A stretch of DNA of 64,000 bases from positions 1 to 64,000 of the forward strand of contig CAJLLL010000003.1 of assembly GCA_905207485.1 (NCBI GenBank), given 5' to 3'. Position 1 is the stretch's first letter. Every line of letters starts with the position of its first letter. Positions 50,433 through 58,027 of the stretch are shown here, piece after piece. Source of the DNA: an uncultured Phascolarctobacterium sp. Its GTDB lineage: Bacteria; Bacillota; Negativicutes; Acidaminococcales; Acidaminococcaceae. A program made the translations under genes and the position numbers. The notes beneath the pieces are model-generated. The model was not told where the DNA came from, ran no database searches, and saw nothing but the letters and a program-made list of their open reading frames with translations.

Positions 50433-50476
50433 AGGCACTGCTCCTTTGATAGGTAAAACTTGTTGTGTTATTAATA

Positions 50477-50507
50477 ATATAACAATTGGAGTGAACTTTA
50501 AGTCAAG
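50477..50507 (-). promoter_or_regulatory. MerR-type promoter P6 (19-bp spacer) for the phosphatase-peptide-merR operon
   Basis: TTGACT (50502-50507, minus strand), 19-nt spacer, TATATT (50477-50482). Dyad CTTAAAG-TTCA-CTCCAAT; its left half equals the left half reported for the AdhR operator. Confidence 0.8.
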
Positions 50508-50528
50508 TATTTTTCAAAAAATTTTTGC

Positions 50529-50559
50529 TTGACTTGGAGCAGGCTCCATATTATATATT
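50529..50559 (+). promoter_or_regulatory. MerR-type promoter P7 (19-bp spacer) for the YkuE-like gene
   Basis: TTGACT (50529-50534), 19-nt spacer, TATATT (50554-50559). Contains a perfect GGAG-CAGG-CTCC dyad. Back to back with P6, the -35 boxes 21 nt apart. Confidence 0.82.
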
Positions 50560-50591
50560 ATAGTTACACTAAATAACTAAGGGGTTTTGCG

Positions 50592-51680
50592 ATGAATCTT
50601 TTTATGATAATTATGTACTCTTATCTTGTTGCCATGGGTATTGCCGTATGGTTCTATTACCGTACTTTAATACCGGGGCTTACAAGCTGGCTGTGGCCTT
50701 TGGCTGTGGCAGGCTGCACAGCAAGTTATCTCGTCAGCCACAGCGGTTATATAGTGCATCCGGAGCCGGTGGCACGCATGCTTGCATGGATTGGCAATGT
50801 ATGGATTTTGTTTGGTTTTTACAGCCTGATATTAATGCTTGTCAATGGTATTTTGATTATTCCCGCCAAACTTTTTCATATACAATGGCGTTTCAGCACG
50901 CCGTTTGCCATAGCAGGGCTGGTGCTTATTTTAGGTACGCTGGTATTTGGTATTTACAAGGCAATGAATCCGATTGTACGTACGGAAACCGTGGCGACAC
51001 ATAAAAATATTGCGGCCGATACTAAAATAGTGTTGGTTACGGATTTGCACCTTGGGCATATTAATGCTTTAGGAGCAGCGCAGGATGTTGTCAGCAGAAT
51101 TAACGCCCAAAACCCTGACATGGTTTTGATAGGCGGTGATATTATTGACGAAAAACTGAGCTATGTGCTGGATAACGGTTCTTTGTCAGCTTTAAAGTTT
51201 AATGCGCCAACATATGCGGTTTACGGCAACCATGACTACCTTGACGGCGAAATGGCGCAGATACGCAAAATTTTAGGCGATAACGGTATAACTTTATTGG
51301 AAAATGAAGCAAAGGCTCTGCCGAACGGCATTAAACTTGCCGGGCTGCGTGATTACAGCCGTGACAGCGGAACTGAAGCACTTGAACAACTTGCAGGCGG
51401 TAATGAAGATTATTTCAGCATTATGATTGACCATCAGCCGCGGCGCTTTAAAGAAGCTGCCGCTGCCGGTTATGACCTTGCCGTATCGGGGCATACGCAT
51501 GCCGGTCAGGTTTGGCCGTTCCGTTATATTACCAAAAATATGTACTTAATTGATTACGGCATGACCTACGTTGACGGCATGGCAGCAATAGTCAGCAACG
51601 GCAACGGTTTTTGGGGACCGCCGGTGCGTATGGGGCCGTATCCGGAAATTGTTGTTATTAATGTAAAAAAAGCAAACTGA
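50592..51680 (+). CDS. membrane metallophosphoesterase (YkuE/YaeI-like)
   Basis: 362 residues. Four membrane helices in the first 130 residues, then a calcineurin-like domain: VTDLHLGHINA near 152, GGDIID near 180, YGNHDY near 215 and SGHTHAGQVWP near 300. YkuE-type enzymes act on envelope substrates such as lipid-linked sugars or UDP-sugars. TAAGGGG precedes the ATG. Divergent from the purple-acid-phosphatase operon, both with MerR-type promoters. Confidence 0.9.
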   Translation: MNLFMIIMYSYLVAMGIAVWFYYRTLIPGLTSWLWPLAVAGCTASYLVSHSGYIVHPEPVARMLAWIGNVWILFGFYSLILMLVNGILIIPAKLFHIQWRFSTPFAIAGLVLILGTLVFGIYKAMNPIVRTETVATHKNIAADTKIVLVTDLHLGHINALGAAQDVVSRINAQNPDMVLIGGDIIDEKLSYVLDNGSLSALKFNAPTYAVYGNHDYLDGEMAQIRKILGDNGITLLENEAKALPNGIKLAGLRDYSRDSGTEALEQLAGGNEDYFSIMIDHQPRRFKEAAAAGYDLAVSGHTHAGQVWPFRYITKNMYLIDYGMTYVDGMAAIVSNGNGFWGPPVRMGPYPEIVVINVKKAN

Positions 51681-51712
51681 AAAACAGCACCGTTTAAGGG
51701 CGGTGCTGTTTT
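51681..51712 (+). terminator. intrinsic terminator
   Basis: 12-bp stem AAAACAGCACCG/CGGTGCTGTTTT with an 8-nt loop, same stem as those at 10445 and 16431. Confidence 0.82.
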
Positions 51713-51819
51713 GTTTGTTAGAAACAAGTTAAACAATTACAAAAACTGTAAGGTTTTTAACAATGTATATCTTAAATTGCATTTTGTACACAAAAATCTT
51801 TACGAAAATAACAAAATAC

Positions 51820-51848
51820 TTGCCTGAAAAATGCAAAAGTGCTACAAT
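51820..51848 (+). promoter_or_regulatory. aminotransferase promoter
   Basis: TTGCCT (51820-51825), 17-nt spacer, TACAAT (51843-51848), about 70 nt before the start codon. Confidence 0.65.
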
Positions 51849-51916
51849 TTATTATTATAGAAGTACACCTTAAAGCTGTAATGTACTGATTTTAAACAAT
51901 TTGGAGGGAAAGAAAA

Positions 51917-53095
51917 ATGAAATTTGCTAAACGTATGGAAAGGATGCAGGCATCCGAAATCCGCGAACTTTTAAAACTGACCGCACAGCCGGATATCATC
52001 TCCTTTGCAGGCGGCCTGCCCGCACCGGAACTGTTCCCGGTTGAAGAAATTGCCAAAGTTTCCCATGACCTTGTAGAAAAAGAAGGCCGTCAGCTTTTGC
52101 AATATGCTACTACCGAAGGCCGTCCGACTCTGCGTGCTAAAATTGCCAAACGCATGAAAGATAAATATCATACAGATGTTGACCCCGATGATATTCTTAT
52201 TACTACCGGCAGCCAGCAGTGCCTTGATTTTGCAGGCAAACTCTTCCTTGACCCCGGTGACGTTGTACTTTGCGAAAGCCCGTCTTATCTCGGCGCTTTA
52301 AATGCATTCAACGCTTATGAACCTAAATTTGTAGAAGTTCCTACAGATGACGGCGGCCTTATTCCGGAAGAACTGGATAAAATTCTGGCAACTACCCCGA
52401 ACTGCAAATTTATTTATGTAATTCCTGATTTCCAAAACCCGACCGGACGTACCTGGAGCATGGAACGCCGTCAGAAATTTATGGAAGTTGTTAATAAATA
52501 TGACCTGCCGGTACTGGAAGACAATCCGTATGGCGAATTGCGTTACGAAGGCGAAATTCTTCCTTCCCTCAAATCTCTGGATACAAAAGGTTTGGTTATG
52601 TTCCTCGGTACCTTCTCCAAAATCTTCTGCCCCGGCCTGCGCTTAGGCTGGATTGCTGCAGAACATTCCGTTTTGGAAGAGTTTGTTAAAATCAAACAAA
52701 GCGCAGATTTGCATACCTCTAACTTTGACCAGGGCGTTGCCGATGCGTACATGGACAACTATGACCTTGACAAACACGTTGAAGAAATTAAAGACCTTTA
52801 CAGAAAACGCCGTGACCTCATTGTAAAAACAATGGAAGAAGAATTCCCCGAAGGCGTTGAATTTACCCGTCCGAACGGCGGTCTGTTCCTGTGGGTAACT
52901 TTACCGGAAGGCGTAAGCGCCAACAAAGTATTCCATAAATGCATTGAAATGAAAGTTGCTGCCGTTATCGGTGATGCTTTCTATCCTAATGAAAAAACCG
53001 ACCGCAGCATGCGCGTAAACTACTCCAACATGACTGAAGACAGAATTGTTGAAGGCGTTAAACGTATGGCAAAAGCTATTAAAGAATGCATGTAA
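51917..53095 (+). CDS. PLP-dependent aminotransferase (class I/II, 2-aminoadipate/MocR-like)
   Basis: 392 residues. Motifs: DIISFAGGLPAPELFP near 25, YVIPDFQNPTGRTW near 172, the cofactor lysine in GTFSKIFCPGLRLGW near 234, and a substrate arginine in MRVNYSN near 365. The group includes LysN-type 2-aminoadipate and multi-substrate branched/aromatic aminotransferases. Codons are strongly biased (AAA, GAA, CTT, CCG), suggesting high expression. GGAGGGAAAG precedes the ATG. Single gene with own promoter and terminator. Substrate uncertain. Confidence 0.92.
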   Translation: MKFAKRMERMQASEIRELLKLTAQPDIISFAGGLPAPELFPVEEIAKVSHDLVEKEGRQLLQYATTEGRPTLRAKIAKRMKDKYHTDVDPDDILITTGSQQCLDFAGKLFLDPGDVVLCESPSYLGALNAFNAYEPKFVEVPTDDGGLIPEELDKILATTPNCKFIYVIPDFQNPTGRTWSMERRQKFMEVVNKYDLPVLEDNPYGELRYEGEILPSLKSLDTKGLVMFLGTFSKIFCPGLRLGWIAAEHSVLEEFVKIKQSADLHTSNFDQGVADAYMDNYDLDKHVEEIKDLYRKRRDLIVKTMEEEFPEGVEFTRPNGGLFLWVTLPEGVSANKVFHKCIEMKVAAVIGDAFYPNEKTDRSMRVNYSNMTEDRIVEGVKRMAKAIKECM

Positions 53096-53107
53096 TGTAT
53101 TAAAAAC

Positions 53108-53140
53108 AAAAACCACGCAGTTTAAAACTGCGTGGTTTTT
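53108..53140. terminator. bidirectional terminator
   Basis: 13-bp stem AAAAACCACGCAG with its complement (53108-53120 with 53128-53140), between convergent aminotransferase and LysE genes. Confidence 0.82.
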
Positions 53141-53150
53141 TATATCTTCA

Positions 53151-53729
53151 TCAGAATAATGATACGGCACAGTAAACCAAAAGCAGCGCCATAACAGTAT
53201 TAACGCTTTTGGTATGGCGGCTGAACAATAAGCGGAAAGCAGAACCAAATGCTGACCATAAAAGCGTAAATGCAAAGCCTATAAAAGCAAGCAGCAGCGC
53301 AAATAATATAAGTGTAAACGGTTCATTTGCATAAAACGGCAAAATATATGCCTGCATCGACATAATGCAGTAAATATAGATTTTAGGATTAATAAACTGC
53401 AATAACATTCCGGAATAAAATCCGCTGCGGCTGTGGTCTTCATTAATAATGCCGCTGCTGCGGAAGGTTCCCCATGCAAGATATAACATGTAAGCCGCTC
53501 CGGCAATCAGCATAGGCATTTTTATAGCAGGTATAAGTTCTGTAAGCGTACTGCAAAAAAATGTACATATAAGCATAACTGCGGCAAAACCAAATAGGAT
53601 GCCTAAATTAAAAGGCAATGCCCCTTTAAAACCGAGCCTTCCGCCGTTAGACATGGACATAATATTATTAGGTCCCGGCGTTACGGCCGTAACAATAGCG
53701 TAAGTTAAAAATGCTGCCCAGTTGAACAT
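53151..53729 (-). CDS. LysE/RhtB-family amino-acid exporter
   Basis: 192 residues from the ATG at 53729; a GTG at 53741 is also possible and neither ribosome site is strong. Six hydrophobic segments and the family motif TPGPNNIMSMSNG near residue 20. Exports amino acids or similar solutes. Divergent from an XRE-cupin regulator with a shared operator-like inverted repeat, a common exporter/regulator pair. Confidence 0.88.
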   Translation of the reverse strand: MFNWAAFLTYAIVTAVTPGPNNIMSMSNGGRLGFKGALPFNLGILFGFAAVMLICTFFCSTLTELIPAIKMPMLIAGAAYMLYLAWGTFRSSGIINEDHSRSGFYSGMLLQFINPKIYIYCIMSMQAYILPFYANEPFTLILFALLLAFIGFAFTLLWSAFGSAFRLLFSRHTKSVNTVMALLLVYCAVSLF

Positions 53730-53773
53730 TGTTTGACTCACTTTCCTTTCTGTGATAATATAAAAGAAAAAAG

Positions 53774-53803
53774 TACAATATAATATATTTCTTGTATATT
53801 GTA
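53774..53803. promoter_or_regulatory. inverted repeat, likely XRE-cupin operator
   Basis: Perfect 9-bp inverted repeat TACAATATA / TATATTGTA spaced by 12 nt between the divergent lysE and XRE genes. A further ATATTGT half-site lies near 53815, just before the XRE ribosome site. Confidence 0.65.
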
Positions 53804-53838
53804 ATATCGTTTTAATATATTGTCAAGAGGTGCTTTGT

Positions 53839-54387
53839 ATGGATGTTAATAATATCATTGCAGTAAATGTAAAAAAAATGCGCGAAAAAAGAAAACTTAC
53901 GCTTGATGCAGCGGCAGAAGTTACAGGCGTATCACGCAGCATGCTGGCGCAGATTGAAAAGGGTGATGTCAATCCAACCATTTCGGTTTTGTGGAAAATT
54001 GCCGTTGGTTATAAAGTTTCGTTTACATCTTTGCTTGAAGCGCAGCAGCAGAATAGCGTAGATTTTTTACATGCGGCAGAGCCGTTAGGCGAGGATGACG
54101 GGCGTTATTTGAATTATCCTGTTTTTGCTTTTGATGAAGGAAAAGGTTTTGAGTGCTACCGTATTGTTATTAAACCTCAGGGCAGTTTGCAGGCACAGCC
54201 GCATTTGCAAGGGGCAGAAGAATATATTACTGTTTTTGAAGGCTCTGCCGCAATTACTGTTGGTGATAAAACTTATAATCTTGAAAAGGGAGATTCCATC
54301 CGCTTTATGGCAAATGTACCGCATGCTTATGCCAATACCGGCAGCGGCGATGTACAAATGAATATGCTGATTTACTATAACAAGTAA
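53839..54387 (+). CDS. XRE-family regulator with C-terminal cupin domain
   Basis: 182 residues. N-terminal helix-turn-helix (KMREKRKLTLDAAAEVTGVSRSMLAQIEKG, about 10-45), a linker, then a cupin (QPHLQGAEEYITVFEGSAA...ANVPHAYANTG, about 110-175) for ligand sensing. The ATG at 53839 has AGAGGTG upstream; a GTG 9 nt earlier is less likely. Probably represses the divergent exporter until an effector binds. Confidence 0.92.
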   Translation: MDVNNIIAVNVKKMREKRKLTLDAAAEVTGVSRSMLAQIEKGDVNPTISVLWKIAVGYKVSFTSLLEAQQQNSVDFLHAAEPLGEDDGRYLNYPVFAFDEGKGFECYRIVIKPQGSLQAQPHLQGAEEYITVFEGSAAITVGDKTYNLEKGDSIRFMANVPHAYANTGSGDVQMNMLIYYNK

Positions 54388-54422
54388 AGCGTATTAAAAA
54401 CGTTGACTAAAATTATGCCTGC

Positions 54423-54453
54423 TTGACTTTGAGCCGGCTTTAAGAACTATAAT
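54423..54453 (+). promoter_or_regulatory. MerR-type promoter P8 (19-bp spacer) for the MFS-flavodoxin operon
   Basis: TTGACT (54423-54428), 19-nt spacer, TATAAT (54448-54453). Dyad CTTTGAG-CCGG-CTTTAAG. Confidence 0.8.
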
Positions 54454-54478
54454 TATAAAAAACGAAAGAAGAGTTATT

Positions 54479-55663
54479 TTGAAAGCGAGAAAGCAATTAC
54501 TGGGGTTTGCGGCCGCTTCACTGACGTTAACGGCTGCTTTTGTGGCAGGAGGAGCGCCGATACCTTATTACAATATTTATGCGCAGCACCTTGGTGCCGG
54601 CAACGGCGTAATGTCTATGGTAACTGTTGTATATTTTTGCGGCACTGTTATTGCGCTATTGTTTTTGCCGCGTTTAACTAATTACTGGGGGCGCAAGCGC
54701 GCCATTTATTTAACGCTTGCCTTTGGCATTGCGGGCTGCCTGCTTTTTGCAGATGTAAACAGCCAGTGGCGCATGCTATTGGCAAAATTTATGCAGGGGC
54801 TTTCCTGCGGGCTGGCATCAAGCACAGTATCTGCATTTATTATTGATAACGAACCTCGCCGCTATAAAGGTTTGGCGGCAGTTATTATAGGCAGTGCTCC
54901 TAACGTCGGTCTGCCTATTGGCGCAATGGGCGCAGGCGTTTTTAATATGTTCAGCGATGCAATCGGCTGGGTGTTTGTGGTTGTTGCGCTTTTGCTTTTT
55001 GGCTGCGGCGGCCTCATTTACGCCAGTGAAGAAACAATCATACATCCGCAGAAAGGCGCATGGAAAAGCCTTGTACCGCAGCTTAAAATAACGCCGCATG
55101 TAAAACGGCTTTTGCCTGCGGCGGGCTGTGCTTTTGCCGGTACATGGGCGGTAGGCGGTTTTTATCAATCTTACAGCGCGGCAATTGGCGTGCAGGAACT
55201 TGGAGTTGACAGCACCTTTATCGCTTCGCTTATTTACGTTTCTTTTATAGTGCCGGTAATTTTTGGGGCAATAATCACGCGCGGGCGTGATAAATTTGCC
55301 ATGCAGCGTTATGCGATGCTTATTTTCTTTTTGGCAGTAGGCGGAGCACTGTTTGCCATGCATATTAAATCACTGCCGTTGTTTATGGTGTTTAACGCTA
55401 TCTCCGGCGCGGCAGATGGAGCGGCATTTACCAGCAGCATGGCAGGAATTTTGGAAGGCACCGGCTTAAACGAAAGAGCAGGTGTGCTTTCGCTGATTTA
55501 TGTTGTGGCTTATGGCGGTGCGGCGCTGCCCAATCTGCTTGTAAGCCGCATTGCCGAATATTTTACTTTATATGAATTAACGGCAGGATGCTTTATTTTT
55601 ACGGGTATTATGCTTTTAATAATGCTATTAACCGCGCGGCGCGAATATTATTATATGGATTAA
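54479..55663 (+). CDS. MFS transporter
   Basis: 394 residues with twelve predicted helices. The loop between helices two and three (RLTNYWGRKRAIY near 62) is the MFS signature. Probably a DHA1-like exporter; substrate unknown. Translation starts at TTG (54479); the upstream GAAGAG is a modest ribosome site. A flavodoxin gene follows 15 nt after the stop, so both are under promoter P8. Confidence 0.85.
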   Translation: MKARKQLLGFAAASLTLTAAFVAGGAPIPYYNIYAQHLGAGNGVMSMVTVVYFCGTVIALLFLPRLTNYWGRKRAIYLTLAFGIAGCLLFADVNSQWRMLLAKFMQGLSCGLASSTVSAFIIDNEPRRYKGLAAVIIGSAPNVGLPIGAMGAGVFNMFSDAIGWVFVVVALLLFGCGGLIYASEETIIHPQKGAWKSLVPQLKITPHVKRLLPAAGCAFAGTWAVGGFYQSYSAAIGVQELGVDSTFIASLIYVSFIVPVIFGAIITRGRDKFAMQRYAMLIFFLAVGGALFAMHIKSLPLFMVFNAISGAADGAAFTSSMAGILEGTGLNERAGVLSLIYVVAYGGAALPNLLVSRIAEYFTLYELTAGCFIFTGIMLLIMLLTARREYYYMD

Positions 55664-55678
55664 ACAGGAGGGGAGATT

Positions 55679-56143
55679 ATGGACAGTAAAATTTTAATAG
55701 CTTATTATTCCAAAACAGGCAATACTAAAAAAGCGGCGGAGCAAATTGCCCAAATAACTGGCGGCACGCTGCATGCAATAACGCCGCAAAAAACTTATCC
55801 GGAAAACTATTTTGCAACTATTGCCGTTGCAAAATGGGAACATTTAAAAGGCGAAAAGCCTCTGCTGACAGATAAGGTTGAGAACTTTGCGGATTATGAA
55901 AAAATACTGGTCGGGTTTCCTGTTTGGTGGTTTACCTGCCCGCAGTTGATTAAAACTTTTATGGAAAGTTATAACTTCACTGGCAAAAAAGTTTATCTGT
56001 TCTGCACACACGGCGGCAGCGGCCCTAAAAACAGCACGCATGACATAAAAGAAGTTTGCCGCAGCGCTGAAATTGCCGATTGTTTTGATGCGACAAAAGA
56101 TTTGACGGATGATAAAATTAAAAGCTGGCTTGGTTTAAATTAA
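55679..56143 (+). CDS. flavodoxin
   Basis: 154 residues, no signal peptide. FMN phosphate loop AYYSKTGNTKKAAEQI near 7-22, VGFPVWWFTCPQLIKTF near 79 and FCTHGGSGPKN near 108. Similar to the lipoprotein flavodoxin at 41.9 kb but cytoplasmic. A low-potential electron carrier or quinone-reductase-like protein. AGGAGGGG precedes the ATG. Co-transcribed with the MFS transporter. Confidence 0.9.
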   Translation: MDSKILIAYYSKTGNTKKAAEQIAQITGGTLHAITPQKTYPENYFATIAVAKWEHLKGEKPLLTDKVENFADYEKILVGFPVWWFTCPQLIKTFMESYNFTGKKVYLFCTHGGSGPKNSTHDIKEVCRSAEIADCFDATKDLTDDKIKSWLGLN

Positions 56144-56156
56144 TACATGGAAATTT

Positions 56157-56212
56157 AACATACCAGTTCTGGTATTAGATGAAAAAAGCACTACCAGAAC
56201 TGGTATGTTTTT
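56157..56212 (+). terminator. long inverted repeat after flavodoxin: terminator and/or paired operators
   Basis: Perfect 18-bp inverted repeat (56157-56174 with 56192-56209) with a 17-nt loop and a TTTTT tail. Each arm also contains its own palindrome, TACCAG-TT-CTGGTA on the left and TACCAG-AA-CTGGTA on the right. It can act as a terminator, but the internal palindromes look like two protein-binding sites. Confidence 0.65.
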
Positions 56213-56283
56213 GACTTTCTAAGTTTACATTCTAAGCAAAAAACAAAAATATAACATTTGAATATTACAGTAATTAATTAGAA

Positions 56284-56313
56284 TTGTGGACATTTTTGAA
56301 AAATTTTTATAAA
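56284..56313 (+). promoter_or_regulatory. possible promoter of the universal stress protein leader
   Basis: TTGTGG (56284-56289), 18-nt spacer, TATAAA (56308-56313). Would start transcription near 56320, giving a leader of about 170 nt. Confidence 0.45.
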
Positions 56314-56337
56314 AAGTCTTGCGGAGGAAGAAAATTT

Positions 56338-56430
56338 ATGGTATATTTAAATCACAGGGAAATACAAAATATTATACCTGTAGAAAAGGTGATGTTATTA
56401 AAAAAACGTGGCTGCTTTAAAACTGGGTAA
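56338..56430 (+). CDS. possible 30-residue leader peptide
   Basis: ATG at 56338 is 10 nt after GGAGG (56323-56327). Encodes a basic 30-residue peptide ending ...LLKKRGCFKTG, stopping 61 nt before the universal stress protein start. Composition is not typical of a membrane peptide. Support is only the ribosome site and position; it could be coincidental. Confidence 0.35.
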   Translation: MVYLNHREIQNIIPVEKVMLLKKRGCFKTG

Positions 56431-56431
56431 A

Positions 56432-56465
56432 AAGGGATAAAGGCAAAGTCCCTTGTAGATTTGCC
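56432..56465 (+). promoter_or_regulatory. potential H-type RNA pseudoknot upstream of the universal stress protein
   Basis: Two interleaved perfect 6-bp stems: AAGGGA (56432-56437) with TCCCTT (56449-56454), and GGCAAA (56442-56447) with TTTGCC (56460-56465). Connecting loops are 4, 1 and 5 nt, a geometry allowed for an H-type pseudoknot. It ends 8 nt before the AAAGGAG site, so it could control translation start. Confidence 0.5.
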
Positions 56466-56490
56466 AAAATTTTAAAGGAGTTGTCAAAAA

Positions 56491-56925
56491 TTGAAAAAAC
56501 TTTTGGTTGCTGTTGATGGTTCTGACCTTTCGTGGAAAGTATTGGATTTTGCAGACGATATGGCTAAAAAGTATGATGCCGAACTTATGGTTTATACGGT
56601 ATTTAAGCCGAGTGACAGTGAAGAACTGATGGCTAAATTGGATATGTCGTATCCTGTGCCTGCAAAAGAGGCCGCCAAACTTGGTGACCTTGGCGATAAA
56701 GTTGTGGCAGAAGCAAAAAAACGCATTGACCCTTCCGTAAAAGCCGTTTATAAGGATGAGGTTGGCGATGCTCCAGGCATGATTTTGGAAACAGCCGACG
56801 AATACGGTGCAGACCTGATAATAATGGGTTCCAAAGGTATGTCAAAAATCAGAGAAACTTTAACTGTAAGCGTAGCAGATTATGTTGTGCGTAATGCTAA
56901 AGTTCCTGTTTTGATTGTTAAATAA
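56491..56925 (+). CDS. universal stress protein (UspA family)
   Basis: 144 residues. Starts with TTG at 56491, ten nt after AAAGGAG. Single Usp domain: LLVAVDGSDLSWKVLDFA at 4-21 and a C-terminal nucleotide-loop IIMGSKGMSKIRETLTVSV, in which the second conserved glycine of the G-2x-G-9x-G(S/T) motif is valine. Likely a dimeric cytoplasmic stress protein, nucleotide binding uncertain. Preceded by a possible structured leader; followed by a strong terminator. Confidence 0.9.
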   Translation: MKKLLVAVDGSDLSWKVLDFADDMAKKYDAELMVYTVFKPSDSEELMAKLDMSYPVPAKEAAKLGDLGDKVVAEAKKRIDPSVKAVYKDEVGDAPGMILETADEYGADLIIMGSKGMSKIRETLTVSVADYVVRNAKVPVLIVK

Positions 56926-56939
56926 CACGTTTTAAATAT

Positions 56940-56983
56940 AAAATAAAACTTCCGCGGTTATATAACTGCGGAAGTTTTATTTT
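56940..56983 (+). terminator. intrinsic terminator of the universal stress protein gene
   Basis: Perfect 16-bp stem (56940-56955 with 56968-56983), 12-nt loop that can pair further inside, T-rich end. Confidence 0.85.
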
Positions 56984-57115
56984 GCAAAAAAACAGATAAG
57001 TAAAACTTATAATAGACAGTAAAAACAAAATTGTAAAAATAACGGCGTTATTTTATAATTAATTATTAACAAAAACACAGAATTACGCATGTTTATTAAG
57101 GAAACGGTGACAAAG

Positions 57116-58021
57116 ATGCTGTTAAGACAAATTAAATATTTTATAACAGTTGTAAAGTTAGGCAGTTTTACCGAAGCTGCTGAAGAATGTTTTATTTCGC
57201 AATCTGCCGTATCGCAGCAAATATCCGCTTTGGAAAGAGAATTAGGAGTAAAACTTTTGCGCCGGTATAAACGCAGGTTTGAATTGACGGAAGCAGGCAG
57301 GTATATGTATAAACACGGATTGGAACTGCTTATACGGGCAGAAAAATTGCAGGAAGAGGTATGCCGAATTGGTTTTAACGAGACAGGCAATCACCTTACT
57401 ATCGGCTATTTAAAAGGTTACAGCGGCCGCGAATTGCAGGAAACCATAAGCGCGCTGAAAAAACTTAATCCGGAATTAACCATAAATGTTATCAGCGGCA
57501 GCCATAAAGAACTTTATGACGGTATGGCCGAGGATAAATTTGATATGGTTTTAAGTGATATAGTTAATGATAACGGCATTAACTGCGGTTGTTTAAAATT
57601 AATTGAAAAACAGTGTTATGTAGATATCTGCGCAGATAATCCGCTAAGCTGTAATAAATTTATAGAAACAGCTGAATTAAATAAAATAACCTGCATAATT
57701 GTTGCCGACCGCGGACAGCGTGATAATGAAAAAGATTTTTACTATAAATGGTTTGCTGATTTAGGCAGCAAAGTTATTTTTGCGGGTGATACCGAAGAAG
57801 CAAAGTTGCTTGCAGCATCCGGACAAGGCTTCATGCCGGTGCGTGAAACGAAGGACACAGATACAAAAAGTAACGGTATTGTAAGGATTCCGGTTTATAA
57901 AAACGGTAAACCTGAGAAGATGAGTTATTATCTTATCTGGCATAAAAACAGAAAAAAAGAAATTATAAATACTTTTGCAAAACTGTTGTTTGATAATTTT
58001 AATAATGAGAATTTAAAATAA
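57116..58021 (+). CDS. LysR-family transcriptional regulator
   Basis: 301 residues. Winged helix opening LLRQIKYFITVVKLGSFTEAAEECFISQSAVSQQISALE and an effector domain from about 90. ATG 57116 matches the family start and has GGTGA 5 nt upstream; an ATG at 57089 would add nine residues. The effector domain contains several cysteines (C...NCGC near 165). No adjacent target gene on the same strand; it may act on a distant gene or the small divergent ORF/porin region. Confidence 0.88.
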   Translation: MLLRQIKYFITVVKLGSFTEAAEECFISQSAVSQQISALERELGVKLLRRYKRRFELTEAGRYMYKHGLELLIRAEKLQEEVCRIGFNETGNHLTIGYLKGYSGRELQETISALKKLNPELTINVISGSHKELYDGMAEDKFDMVLSDIVNDNGINCGCLKLIEKQCYVDICADNPLSCNKFIETAELNKITCIIVADRGQRDNEKDFYYKWFADLGSKVIFAGDTEEAKLLAASGQGFMPVRETKDTDTKSNGIVRIPVYKNGKPEKMSYYLIWHKNRKKEIINTFAKLLFDNFNNENLK

Positions 58022-58027
58022 TAATGT

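Noticed and set aside
29894..56143. genomic island inserted at tRNA-Lys
   Set aside because: The accessory block starts just after the tRNA, but there is no integrase, no transposase and no repeated tRNA 3' end downstream that I can find.
56210..56240. ninth MerR-type promoter (TTGACT at the end of the long inverted repeat)
   Set aside because: A TTGACT is present, but no -10-like hexamer lies 19 nt downstream and the CTTnnAG dyad is missing.
56350..56465. c-di-GMP (GEMM) riboswitch before the universal stress protein
   Set aside because: CACAGGG and GGCAAAG-like words occur, but their order, spacing and the GNRA-capped stem of the GEMM consensus do not fit.
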